A stretch of 64,000 nt of DNA from Helicobacter sp. MIT 99-5507. GTDB lineage: Bacteria; Campylobacterota; Campylobacteria; Campylobacterales; Helicobacteraceae. Below are positions 54,423 to 63,540 of the stretch, piece after piece. A model generated the notes under the pieces. It saw nothing but the letters and a program-made list of their open reading frames with translations. It was not told the DNA's origin and did not search any database. The stretch spans positions 186,001-250,000 of the forward strand of contig NZ_NXLO01000004.1 of the NCBI RefSeq assembly GCF_003364295.1. The letters are read 5' to 3'. A program made the translations under genes and the position numbers. Positions within the stretch are counted from its first letter, which is position 1, and each line of letters begins with the position of its first letter.

Positions 54423-55988
54423 GTGATTAGAATTTTTATTATTTGTTTATTTTTTGATCTAGCATTTGGTTATATTGCAGATAAAGATAATTATATGCAA
54501 AGTCAATATTATAATGAGCTTGATTTAATTAATCGCTACATTAAAGATAATCCTTGGATATTAAAATATAAAAATTATAACGAATACAATTCCGCATACA
54601 ACGAAATGATTGATATTGAAAAAAAAATAGAATCCTTAAAAAAGCTTCCATCTACAAAACAAATACAAAATGAAATACATTCCTTAGAACAAAAATATTA
54701 TACAATCAAGCGTCAAGAAGAATTACTTCATAATTATAAAAATGAACCATACAAGGATTTGATTACTCCACAAAGTGGGCTAGAGATTCCAAATATTACT
54801 AATCCTTTTTTAATTACAGCTGGATTTTCATATATAAAAAATCTAAAAGCTCAAATCGAAGTTATTGATAATAATCTATCAATCTTAGATGTTCTGCTTG
54901 ATAAATTGCATAGAAAAGTAGAAATATTAGAAACAATAAAAGATGCAAATGAATTAAAAGAAACAAAAAAAACACTCTTAGAGCTAGAATCTACAAGCAA
55001 GATTCTAAATGTCTATGTAGATATTTTTAAGAAAAATGCAAATAATGATATTCAAAAAGTTCAGCAAGAAATAAAAAGTGAATTTTTAAAACTTCTTTAT
55101 ATTGCAGTGGCGATTGCAGCTATCGTGCTTATTGCCTTTATTGTAAAATTGATTTTAAAAATCTATGTCCAACGAAGCGAAAGCACAAAAACTTACACAA
55201 TAAACAAGCTTGTAAATTTTATAAATCTTAGCATTATTGTGTTTATTTTAGTTTTTGCATATATAGAAAATGTCACATATATCGTTGCAATCATTGGTTT
55301 TGTATCTGCTGGTCTTGCTATTGCTATGAAAGATTGGTTTATGTCTTGTCTTGGATATTTAGTAATTGTTGGCGGTGGAAGTATAAAGTCTGGAGATAGG
55401 ATTCGCGTAGTAAAAGATAATACCACTTATGTAGGCGATGTTATTGATATATCAATGCTTAGAATCACAATTTATGAAGATGTCACATATACATCTTATG
55501 CAGAAAATAGACGTGCAGGTAGGATTATATTTATTCCAAATAATTTTATTTTTACAACGATGATTTCAAATTATTCTCATTCTGGAATGAAGACGGTTTG
55601 GGATGGTATAGATATCACTATCACATTTAATAGCAATTATAAAAAAGCACTTATTCTTGCAAGTGATATTGCTAAAAAATATTCCAATGGATATACACAA
55701 ACTGCTAGAAAACAGCTAAATAAATTAAAAATTGAATATTCCATACGAGATTTAAATGTTGAACCTAGAGTATTTAGTTTTATTGTGCCAAATGGAATTA
55801 GAATTTCAATTTGGTTTCAAACAAATTGTTATGCAACTTTGATGCTAAATAGTGTAATTTCTGGAGCAATAATTGAGGCATTTAATAAAGAAGATGATAT
55901 TGAAATATCATATCCAACAACAACAGTGATTTCAAAAGATAAAAACTTAGCAGTTGGTGCAGGAGTAAATAATGAAGGTCTTTTTTAA
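54423..55988 (+). CDS. MscS-type mechanosensitive ion channel
   Basis: A 521-residue protein with an N-terminal signal or anchor, a long coiled-coil periplasmic region (about 50-200: IEKKIESLKKLP, KETKKTLLELES), then membrane helices and the MscS pore helix and beta domain (IIGFVSAGLAIAMKD, LVIVGGGSIKSGDRIRV, FIPNNFIFTTMISNYSH). Such channels release solutes on osmotic downshock. The start is GTG 54423. It overlaps mtaB by 17 bases. Confidence 0.9.
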   Translation: MIRIFIICLFFDLAFGYIADKDNYMQSQYYNELDLINRYIKDNPWILKYKNYNEYNSAYNEMIDIEKKIESLKKLPSTKQIQNEIHSLEQKYYTIKRQEELLHNYKNEPYKDLITPQSGLEIPNITNPFLITAGFSYIKNLKAQIEVIDNNLSILDVLLDKLHRKVEILETIKDANELKETKKTLLELESTSKILNVYVDIFKKNANNDIQKVQQEIKSEFLKLLYIAVAIAAIVLIAFIVKLILKIYVQRSESTKTYTINKLVNFINLSIIVFILVFAYIENVTYIVAIIGFVSAGLAIAMKDWFMSCLGYLVIVGGGSIKSGDRIRVVKDNTTYVGDVIDISMLRITIYEDVTYTSYAENRRAGRIIFIPNNFIFTTMISNYSHSGMKTVWDGIDITITFNSNYKKALILASDIAKKYSNGYTQTARKQLNKLKIEYSIRDLNVEPRVFSFIVPNGIRISIWFQTNCYATLMLNSVISGAIIEAFNKEDDIEISYPTTTVISKDKNLAVGAGVNNEGLF

Positions 55989-57207
55989 GACATTTGGTTG
56001 CAGGACAAATATATTTGATACACAAGTAATGATTGAGAATTTGCAATCATTTTTGCTTGTAAATAATGAAGCTGAAGCAGATATCATTGTGATTAATTCT
56101 TGCACCGTTACAAATGGTGCTGATAAGGATGTAAAAGATTATATTTCAAAAATCCAAAAGTTGAATAAAAAGATATTTTTTACAGGTTGTGCTTTAAATA
56201 GTGTGGGAAAAATTGCATTTGATAATGAAAAGATATTTGGCGCATTTGGTCATAGTAGCAAGGAAAATATAGAAAGTTTGCTAAAAAAGCCAAAACGATT
56301 TTTTATAGAAAATGATTTATCTCACAAAGATTCTACTATTGTTGGTGATTTTGCAAATAAAATAAGAGGATTTATAAAAGTGCAAGAAGGTTGCAATTTC
56401 AAATGTTCTTATTGCATTATTCCACAAGTGCGGGGAAAATCAAGGAGTTATGATAGGGATAAAATATTATCTCAAGTGCAAAAATTAGTAGATAATGGAG
56501 TAAGTGAGATAGTGCTAAGCGGGACAAATCTAGGCAGCTATGGCAAGGAAGATAAATACACTTTAGCACAATTAATAATTGATATTTCAAAAATATCTGG
56601 CATAAAGCGGATACGATTAGGTAGCCTAGAGCCTTCCCAAATTAAAGATGATTTTTTAGAGATTCTAGATTCTAAGTTTTTGGAGAGACATTTGCATATC
56701 GCATTGCAACATACAAATGATATTATGTTAAAAGCTATGAATAGAATAAATAGATTTGATAAAGATTTAAAATTATTTGAAAGTATAGCAGATAAAGGTT
56801 TTGCACTTGGTAGTGATTTTATCGTAGGATTCCCAGGAGAGAGTGAAGAAATATTTGATGATATGATAAAAAAAATAGAAATGCTTCCTTTGACACATAT
56901 CCATGCTTTTATATATTCTCCTCGCAATAATACAATGGCAGCAAAACTAAAAATAGATGTTTCTAAAGGTATGGCAAAAGAGAGATTGCATAAAATAAAA
57001 GATATTATTTCATCAAAAAATAAAGCTTTTAGAGAAAATAAAATGCCACTTGATGTTTTAGTTGAAAGCAAAAAGGGTGATTTTTATTATGGATTAGATC
57101 AGTTTTATAATAGAATTAGGATTAAAAGTGACAAATCTTTATATTCTAAATGGATTGTAATTGATGATTACAAGATAGAACAGGATATCAACTATGCAGA
57201 AATCTAA
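55972..57207 (+). CDS. mtaB: tRNA (N6-threonylcarbamoyladenosine(37)-C2)-methylthiotransferase MtaB-like
   Basis: Radical-SAM enzyme that adds a methylthio group to t6A37 of tRNA. The 411 residues have the N-terminal UPF0004 domain (KTFGCRTNIFDTQ, NSCTVTNGADKD), the radical SAM cluster motif CNFKCSYCIIP and GFPGESEE. Six cluster-binding cysteines are present or nearly so: FGC, SC, GC and the CX3CX2C. MiaB is the closest alternative, but MtaB is favoured by the start KVFFKTFGCRTN. Confidence 0.88.
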   Translation: MKVFFKTFGCRTNIFDTQVMIENLQSFLLVNNEAEADIIVINSCTVTNGADKDVKDYISKIQKLNKKIFFTGCALNSVGKIAFDNEKIFGAFGHSSKENIESLLKKPKRFFIENDLSHKDSTIVGDFANKIRGFIKVQEGCNFKCSYCIIPQVRGKSRSYDRDKILSQVQKLVDNGVSEIVLSGTNLGSYGKEDKYTLAQLIIDISKISGIKRIRLGSLEPSQIKDDFLEILDSKFLERHLHIALQHTNDIMLKAMNRINRFDKDLKLFESIADKGFALGSDFIVGFPGESEEIFDDMIKKIEMLPLTHIHAFIYSPRNNTMAAKLKIDVSKGMAKERLHKIKDIISSKNKAFRENKMPLDVLVESKKGDFYYGLDQFYNRIRIKSDKSLYSKWIVIDDYKIEQDINYAEI

Positions 57208-58870
57208 AAACTTAGTCATTATTATTGTTGGACTTATTTTAATTGTTTTGCTTGGAGGGATTTTATTTACTCGTGATAACAATATCTTAATAACCAATGA
57301 TGAGCTAAATAATATTCTCTTAACAAAAGAAATCCAAAAAGTATCTATTGATGATAGTTATTTATATATTATCACGGATTCTAATGCTTATAAAATTGCA
57401 AAAGATTTAGTGGATTTAAAAAGTCTAGATAGCATCGCAATTGAAGTAAAAAAACCATTTATGTTTGATAGAATCTTAGCTAGTCTTGGTGTTTTTGTCA
57501 TTTTATTGCTTGGTTTTGCAGTATTACTTAGTGCTATAACAAGAACATTTAAAAAGCCTAAACCAAAGGAAGCAGCAAAAGAAACTCAAATCCAAACATC
57601 AAATCAAATCAATATAGAATCTAATTTTAATAAAGTATCAAATATCAAAAATATAAAATTTGATGATATTGCAGGAATAAAAGAAGTAAAAGATGATTTA
57701 TTTGAAATCATTGACTATATAAAGAATCCAAAAAAATATCAAGATATGGGAATCCATCTTCCAAAAGGCATTTTACTTGTTGGACCGCCGGGTGTAGGTA
57801 AAACAATGATAGCAAAAGCAATAGCAAATGAAGCAAATGTCCCATTTTTTTATCAAAGTGGTTCATCTTTTGCACAAATTTATGTAGGAATGGGTGCAAA
57901 ACGCGTAAGAGAGCTATTTTTTGTAGCAAAAGCAAGTGCTCCAAGTATCATTTTTATTGATGAAATTGATGCAGTTGGTAAAGCTAGAGGTGAAAATAGA
58001 AATGATGAGAGAGAAACTACACTAAATCAGCTTTTAACAGAAATGGATGGCTTTGAAGATAGTAGTGGAGTTATTGTTGTTGGTGCTACAAATAGGATAG
58101 AAGTGCTAGATTCTGCTTTGCTTAGAGCAGGTAGATTTGATAGAAGGCTTTATATTGATTTACCAGATTTTGATGAAAGAAAGAAAATCATTGAACTTTA
58201 TCTAAAAGATAAAGAGCATAAAGTTGATATAGATGAGATAGCAAGGCAAAGTGTTGGTTTTAGCGGTGCCGCTATCGCTTCGCTTGTAAATGAAGCCTCA
58301 CTCAATGCTTTAAGAAAAAATTCTAAAGTCATTGAAAATGATGATTTTTATTTATCTCACTCAAAAATTGAAAGTGGAATAAAAAAACAGCTAAGTTTTA
58401 GCGAGGAAGAAAAACAAGTCCTATCCCTTTATCAAGCTGCAAAAGCTATTAGTGCATATTGGTGTGATATTGACTTTGATAAGATTACTTTGCTTGGGGA
58501 TGGTATCAAAAAAAATGATAAAAATATATTATCAAAAAGTGATTTAACAAATATGATAAAAGTTGCATTAAGCGGTAGCGTAGTGCTAGAAATGAATATG
58601 GGAGAATCTTATACAAATTGCAAAGACGATATAAGGATTGCAAAACAAATTGCATTTGAGATGAGTCAAGATTATGCGATGATGGGTAGAATAATGGCAG
58701 ATTCTAGTGATGTAGAATCTGAATTGCAAAATATAAAAAGTGAATTGCAAATATTTTTTAATAGTGCAAAAGGGATTTTAAGAGAAGTTCAAGCCATACT
58801 GCTAAAAAATGAAAAAATCACAAAAGAAGAATTAAGGGAAATATTAAAAGAAGGCATATTTATTGAGTGA
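57194..58870 (+). CDS. FtsH-like membrane AAA ATPase lacking the HEXXH protease motif
   Basis: A 558-residue protein with two N-terminal membrane helices (about 8-27 and 93-113) and an FtsH-type AAA domain: Walker A GPPGVGKT, Walker B IIFIDEIDA, and RAGRFDR. The C-terminal domain aligns with the M41 peptidase, but where FtsH has HEAGH this protein has Y413-Q-A-A-K417 and no other HEXXH occurs. It is therefore probably a chaperone-like pseudoprotease. It is shorter than genuine FtsH (about 630-650), which should be elsewhere. It overlaps mtaB by 14 bases and the hydrolase gene by eight. Confidence 0.88.
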   Translation: MQKSKNLVIIIVGLILIVLLGGILFTRDNNILITNDELNNILLTKEIQKVSIDDSYLYIITDSNAYKIAKDLVDLKSLDSIAIEVKKPFMFDRILASLGVFVILLLGFAVLLSAITRTFKKPKPKEAAKETQIQTSNQINIESNFNKVSNIKNIKFDDIAGIKEVKDDLFEIIDYIKNPKKYQDMGIHLPKGILLVGPPGVGKTMIAKAIANEANVPFFYQSGSSFAQIYVGMGAKRVRELFFVAKASAPSIIFIDEIDAVGKARGENRNDERETTLNQLLTEMDGFEDSSGVIVVGATNRIEVLDSALLRAGRFDRRLYIDLPDFDERKKIIELYLKDKEHKVDIDEIARQSVGFSGAAIASLVNEASLNALRKNSKVIENDDFYLSHSKIESGIKKQLSFSEEEKQVLSLYQAAKAISAYWCDIDFDKITLLGDGIKKNDKNILSKSDLTNMIKVALSGSVVLEMNMGESYTNCKDDIRIAKQIAFEMSQDYAMMGRIMADSSDVESELQNIKSELQIFFNSAKGILREVQAILLKNEKITKEELREILKEGIFIE

Positions 58871-59390
58871 GTTTTTTGGAGGATTTGCATTGAAAGATGA
58901 TTTGAATCTATTTGCAAATCTTTTAGATAGCTTTGAAATAACACTAAATCAATATGATGTTTGCGGCTTTGGCTATGGCTCTAAGAGAGCGTTAGATTAT
59001 GTGCTAAATTGCAATAGTCGCATAAATAGACTCATATTATTATCACCTGCTTTTTTTAACAATAAAGATTCTGCTTTTTTGGATTCTCAAATAGAATATT
59101 TTAGTAAAAATAAAGAGCTTTATTTAAAGCATTTTTATGAAAATATTGGATTTGATGGATTGTATAGATTTAATAGTGATGTCTCTGTGAGAGATTTAAG
59201 GGCTTTTTTTGAATTTAGTTTCAATGAAGTTGATTTATTTAGAATTTGCAATAGAGGCATTAAGATTATAGTTTTTTTAGGTGGCAAAGATAAAATCATA
59301 GATTCTACTAATGCTATGGAGTTTTTTAAAAATTTTGGTATTGTTTATTTTATAAAAGAAGCAAATCATTTATTAAGGATAGAAAAATGA
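58863..59390 (+). CDS. Small alpha/beta-hydrolase, BioV-like candidate pimeloyl-ACP methyl ester esterase
   Basis: A 175-residue compact hydrolase-like protein. The nucleophile-elbow region reads CGFGYGSKRALDYV, and the acid and histidine of a triad can be placed at FLGGKDKIID and EANHLLRI. At the usual serine of GxSxG there is a glycine, with a serine two residues on, so the nucleophile is atypical or shifted. Helicobacter uses a short BioV esterase in biotin synthesis that is limited to this lineage, and size and position (after the ftsH-like gene) are compatible. The function is inference; an unrelated esterase is possible. Confidence 0.5.
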   Translation: MSEFFGGFALKDDLNLFANLLDSFEITLNQYDVCGFGYGSKRALDYVLNCNSRINRLILLSPAFFNNKDSAFLDSQIEYFSKNKELYLKHFYENIGFDGLYRFNSDVSVRDLRAFFEFSFNEVDLFRICNRGIKIIVFLGGKDKIIDSTNAMEFFKNFGIVYFIKEANHLLRIEK

Positions 59391-60175
59391 ATATTGACCT
59401 ACATAATCATACAAAAAGATGCAATCACGCTATTGGTGAAAGCTATGAATACATAGAATCTGCAATTAATTGCAATACTGATATATTTGGATTTGCCTGC
59501 CATGCACCTATGAAATTTGATGAAAAATATCGTATGCAATTTTGTGAGATAGATGACTATATCAAAGAGGTAAAAGATTTAAGAGAGCAATATAGAGATA
59601 AAATTGATATTAAAGTTGGATTTGAAGTTGATTATATCAATAAAAAAGAATATTTGATAGAAAAAAAAGTATTAGATTCTAGTGTGGATTATTTGATTGG
59701 TTCGGTGCATTTTTTGAATAATTGGGGTTTTGATAATGAAGAATTTATCGGTATCTATAAAAGTATAAATATCAATGATGCGTGGATTGAATACCTAGAA
59801 TCTATTTCAAATATGGCTCAAAGTGGGCTTTTTGATATTGTCGGACATTTTGATTTATTTAAGATTTTTAATAATCCTCCAAGCAAGAATCTAAAAAATA
59901 ATATCATCAAAACCTTAGAATCTATCAAAGATAATAATATGGTGCTTGAGATAAACTCTGCTGGATTTAGGAAAAATATAGGCGAGATGTATCCAAGCAA
60001 GGAGATTTTAGAGCTTGTATTTACGCTAGATATTCCTATTACATTTAGCAGTGATGCACATAATCCAAATCAAGTTGGCTTTAAAAGAGATGAATGTAAG
60101 GCTATTGCAAAAGATATAGGATTTAAAAAAGTTGCAAGTTTTAAAGATAGAAAAATAGAATTTTATGATTTCTAA
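59387..60175 (+). CDS. PHP-domain histidinol-phosphatase (HisJ-type)
   Basis: A 262-residue PHP-family phosphoesterase: metal ligands in DLHNHTKRCNHA, CHAPMKFDEKYR, GFEVDYIN, GHFDLFK and SSDAHNPNQVGF. This layout matches HisJ-type histidinol-phosphate phosphatase. H. pylori lacks the histidine pathway but other Helicobacter species have it, so a biosynthetic role is possible; no other his gene is in the window. It overlaps the preceding gene by four bases and ends inside a strong hairpin. Confidence 0.82.
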   Translation: MNIDLHNHTKRCNHAIGESYEYIESAINCNTDIFGFACHAPMKFDEKYRMQFCEIDDYIKEVKDLREQYRDKIDIKVGFEVDYINKKEYLIEKKVLDSSVDYLIGSVHFLNNWGFDNEEFIGIYKSININDAWIEYLESISNMAQSGLFDIVGHFDLFKIFNNPPSKNLKNNIIKTLESIKDNNMVLEINSAGFRKNIGEMYPSKEILELVFTLDIPITFSSDAHNPNQVGFKRDECKAIAKDIGFKKVASFKDRKIEFYDF

Positions 60176-60206
60176 GTCGCCAAAAAAATTTGGAGGCGAC
60201 TTAGAA
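60170..60206. terminator. Bidirectional terminator between convergent genes
   Basis: Twelve-base perfect arms TTCTAAGTCGCC (60170-60181) and GGCGACTTAGAA (60195-60206). It includes the stop codon of the phosphatase gene and lies four bases past the prepilin stop. GC-rich for this genome, so stable. Confidence 0.85.
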
Positions 60207-60209
60207 GTC

Positions 60210-60737
60210 TTAGAATTTCACTGCTCCAGTTGTAGCAAGTGGGATAATTCTATTTGAACCACTTGGATAAGATTCTTTTAGAGATTTACAGAATGTTCCC
60301 CCATTATTACCTCCAGTAGTAGTTGCAGATATTCGGTTTGGATCAAATGTTAGGTTTCCTGTAGTTGTATCTAAAATAATTATAGCCCCACATCCGCCAG
60401 TTTGCGCTCCTTGAGCATTTTGTACATTTCCAAGTGGCTCGATTCCTTTAGTATTACTACCATTTACGGTCCATCTACCTCGATCAAGTCCTCCTGTATC
60501 TATCATCCAATCACCCCATGAACTAAATCCAGTAGGAGTTGATGCTGTAGGGTCTAGATTTTCTGCAAAAACTCTTGCAGGGATTGCTTTTAATACAGAA
60601 GCAATATCACTTCTTGCCATTGCCACTTGTGCATCTGTCCTTGTTGTTACGAATCTAGGCACAGCAACAGCAGCAAGCACACCTAAAATAACGATAACAA
60701 ATACTAACTCAATCATTGAAAAACCATTTCTTTTCAT
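60210..60737 (-). CDS. Type IV prepilin / type II secretion pseudopilin-like protein
   Basis: A 175-residue protein with a textbook class III signal: MKRNG then FSMIELVFVIVILGVLAAV, where cleavage follows the glycine and Glu5 is kept. The remainder is a Gly/Thr-rich globular domain with two cysteines (GGCGAIIILD, GTFCKSL) that may form a disulfide. No pilus assembly ATPase, prepilin peptidase or secretin gene is in the window, and H. pylori has no type IV pili, so its machinery is unclear; a competence or secretion pseudopilin is possible. A ten-base T run (A run on this strand) lies 64-73 bases upstream of its start. Confidence 0.88.
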   Translation of the reverse strand: MKRNGFSMIELVFVIVILGVLAAVAVPRFVTTRTDAQVAMARSDIASVLKAIPARVFAENLDPTASTPTGFSSWGDWMIDTGGLDRGRWTVNGSNTKGIEPLGNVQNAQGAQTGGCGAIIILDTTTGNLTFDPNRISATTTGGNNGGTFCKSLKESYPSGSNRIIPLATTGAVKF

Positions 60738-60800
60738 TTTCTTTCCTTTTTAAAAAGATTTCTTAAATCCATTAGGATAAAAGTTAATGAAATTTAAACA

Positions 60801-60810
60801 TTTTTTTTTT
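60801..60810. repeat. T10/A10 homopolymer upstream of the prepilin gene
   Basis: Ten Ts on the plus strand in the 104-base gap between frdB and the prepilin gene. On the prepilin strand it is an A run 64-73 bases before the ATG, a position where length changes could alter promoter strength. Confidence 0.8.
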
Positions 60811-60841
60811 GAATATTTCCTTAAAGCCTAAAATATAATGC

Positions 60842-61570
60842 CTATTTGAATGCTTGAGAGACCATTTTTCTTCTCAAATATGCAATCTTACTTTGCAATG
60901 GTAGCTCTTTTGGGCAGAAATCTTGACATGCCATTAAAGACATACAGCCAAATACACCATCATCATTACCAATTAATTCATAGAAATCTTCATCGCTTCT
61001 ATTATCGTGAGGATCTAACATAAATCTTGCAACTCTATTTAATCCAGCAGCACCTACAAAATCATCTCTCATTAATTTCGTAGCACACCCTGCCACACAA
61101 CAACCGCATTCAATACATCTATCAAGCTCAAATACCTCATCTGCAACACTAGGCTCGATTGGTTCTTCTAGTTTTGATATATCATGTTCTTTATTTGAGT
61201 GAATCCAGCCTTCAACTCTTTTTGTCATTCCCTCAAACCATATACCAGTATTTACAGATAAATCTTTTATGAGTTTAAATGCAGGAAGTGGAGCTAGAGT
61301 GATTATTCCATCTTCATAGTCTTTTGTTAGTGTTCTGCAAGCAAGTTTTGGTTGTCCATTTATCATCATGGCACAACTACCGCAGATTCCAGCTCTACAT
61401 ACAAAGTCAAAGCTCAAATTTGCATCTTGATTCTCTCTAATCATAGTCAATGCGATAAATATAGTCATAGAATCTGTTTCTTCTAGTTTATATTCCTTGA
61501 AATGTGGTTTATAAACTGCACTTTGAGGATCGTATTTTAATGCTCTTATTGTAATTATTCTCCCACTCAT
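60842..61570 (-). CDS. frdB: Fumarate reductase iron-sulfur subunit FrdB
   Basis: Carries electrons from the quinone site in FrdC to FAD in FrdA. The 242 residues have all three cluster motifs: [2Fe-2S] [12 protein letters not shown] with a later Cys, [4Fe-4S] [11 protein letters not shown], and [3Fe-4S] [12 protein letters not shown]. Overlaps frdA by four bases; order frdC-frdA-frdB as in the epsilonproteobacterial menaquinol:fumarate reductase. Confidence 0.97.
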   Translation of the reverse strand: MSGRIITIRALKYDPQSAVYKPHFKEYKLEETDSMTIFIALTMIRENQDANLSFDFVCRAGICGSCAMMINGQPKLACRTLTKDYEDGIITLAPLPAFKLIKDLSVNTGIWFEGMTKRVEGWIHSNKEHDISKLEEPIEPSVADEVFELDRCIECGCCVAGCATKLMRDDFVGAAGLNRVARFMLDPHDNRSDEDFYELIGNDDGVFGCMSLMACQDFCPKELPLQSKIAYLRRKMVSQAFK

Positions 61571-63540
61571 TTGTCATCTCCTAATCTTTGATTTTTAGCT
61601 TTATAGTGTGGTTGTAATTCAAAATACATCAATGCATTTTGGATTTCATATCTATCCTTGTTAGCTGCTTGCAATTCTTGTGTGATTTTATCTACTTCTG
61701 CTTGACGCACTGCACTTTTTGGATTTTCTATTATATTTCCTTTTGCACCATATCCTCTATATCCTGGTGGAATTTCCATCTTATCTATATCTAAGTCTTC
61801 GTATTCTATTGTTGGTGCATTGTCATTTTTATCTTTCCATGATGCAAGTGTTCGTTTTAGCCAATCTTTATCATCTCTTTTTGGGTAGTCTTCTCTAGTA
61901 TGTGCCCCACGACTTTCTGTCCTATTTAGAGCACCTTTTGCTACACATAGTGCAATTTTAAGCATTTTAGGCACTCTATATGCTTCTTCTAATTCTGGAT
62001 TGCAATGCATATGTTTATTTGAGATCCCTATATTTTTACTTCTTTTATATAGCTCTACTAATTCATCATACGCTTCTTGAAGCATCTTTCCTTCTCTAAA
62101 GATTCCAACTTTATCATCCATTATTTTTCGCATTGCATTTTTAATTTCAAATACATTTTCATTACCATTTGAATTTATGATATCTTCTAAATATTTTTGC
62201 TCTTCATTGATGAATTTTTCTATTGTATTTGTTTTTATATCCATTGTTTTACTTGCACAATAATCACTAAAATAATCACCAATAATCATACCTGATACAA
62301 CAGCTTCGCTTACAGAGTTTCCACCCAGTCTATTAAAGCCATGTAAATCCCAGCATGATGATTCGCCTGCTGCAAATAAGCCTTTTAAGTTTGTATGTCC
62401 TTGATAATCTGTCCTAATACCACCCATAGAATAATGCTGCATCGGTCTAACTGGTGCCCATTGTTTTGTGACATCAATACCTGCAAAAATCTTACAAATA
62501 TCATATACATCTCGTAGATTTTTGTGTATGTGAGATTCCCCAAGTATAGATATATCTAGCCATATATGATCACCATAAGGAGATTTTGCACCTTTACCTT
62601 TTCTTATGTGTTCTACCATTCTTCTACTTACAACATCTCTACTTGCTAGATCTTTTTTCTCTGGCTCATAATCTGGCATAAATCTATAACCATCTGCATC
62701 TCTTAATACTCCGCCATCGCCTCTACAACCTTCAGTAAGTAAGATTCCACTTGGCACAAGTGGAGTAGGGTGGAATTGCACAGCTTCCATATTTCCAAGT
62801 TTTGCAATACCTGTTTCTAATGCTATTGCAGCACCTACACCATTACATATCACAGCATTTGTAGTGTTTTGATAGATTCTGCCATATCCACCTGTTGCTA
62901 TCATAGTCCCTTTTGCAATATATGCTGATAGCTCGCCAGTGATCAAATCTCTAACTATTGCTCCATAGCATACGCCATCTTCATAAATGATTTTTATAGC
63001 TTCTTTTCTGTCTCTTATATCAACATTATTTTTTATTGCTTCATTTGCAACTGCATACAACATTGAGTGTCCTGTAGCATCTGCAGTATAACAAGTTCTC
63101 CATTTTTTTGTTCCGCCAAAATCTCTTGAATGAATATATCCATGTCTAAAATCTTCTTCTTCAATGATTGTTTTTTGCGCATTTATGATAGCTTCTCTTT
63201 TTCCTTTTTGGATTCTACTCCAAGATACACCCCAAGTAGCAAGCTCTCTAATGGCTTTTGGTGCTGTTGTAACAAACATTCTAGCTACATTTTGATCACA
63301 ACCCCAATCGCTTCCTTTTACTGTATCCATAAAGTGTAAGTCTTCATTATCACCATCACTCATTTTTGAATTTCCAAGACTAGCTTGCATACCACCTTGT
63401 GCAGCAGCAGAGTGACTTCTTTTTACTGGCATAAGACTTAAGACAATTGTATTTAATCCTCTTTTTTTGCACTCTATTGAAGATCTAAGTCCTGCTAATC
63501 CACCACCAATAATTAGTGCATCACAATATACTATATTCAT
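61567..63540 (-). CDS. frdA: Fumarate reductase flavoprotein subunit FrdA
   Basis: Reduces fumarate to succinate in anaerobic or microaerobic respiration. The 657 residues show the FAD-binding [12 protein letters not shown], the FAD-linking histidine segment [11 protein letters not shown], the substrate loop [17 protein letters not shown] and the C-terminal [16 protein letters not shown]. Its length is that of the long Wolinella/Helicobacter type. Overlaps on both sides show translational coupling within frdCAB. Confidence 0.98.
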   Translation of the reverse strand: MNIVYCDALIIGGGLAGLRSSIECKKRGLNTIVLSLMPVKRSHSAAAQGGMQASLGNSKMSDGDNEDLHFMDTVKGSDWGCDQNVARMFVTTAPKAIRELATWGVSWSRIQKGKREAIINAQKTIIEEEDFRHGYIHSRDFGGTKKWRTCYTADATGHSMLYAVANEAIKNNVDIRDRKEAIKIIYEDGVCYGAIVRDLITGELSAYIAKGTMIATGGYGRIYQNTTNAVICNGVGAAIALETGIAKLGNMEAVQFHPTPLVPSGILLTEGCRGDGGVLRDADGYRFMPDYEPEKKDLASRDVVSRRMVEHIRKGKGAKSPYGDHIWLDISILGESHIHKNLRDVYDICKIFAGIDVTKQWAPVRPMQHYSMGGIRTDYQGHTNLKGLFAAGESSCWDLHGFNRLGGNSVSEAVVSGMIIGDYFSDYCASKTMDIKTNTIEKFINEEQKYLEDIINSNGNENVFEIKNAMRKIMDDKVGIFREGKMLQEAYDELVELYKRSKNIGISNKHMHCNPELEEAYRVPKMLKIALCVAKGALNRTESRGAHTREDYPKRDDKDWLKRTLASWKDKNDNAPTIEYEDLDIDKMEIPPGYRGYGAKGNIIENPKSAVRQAEVDKITQELQAANKDRYEIQNALMYFELQPHYKAKNQRLGDDK

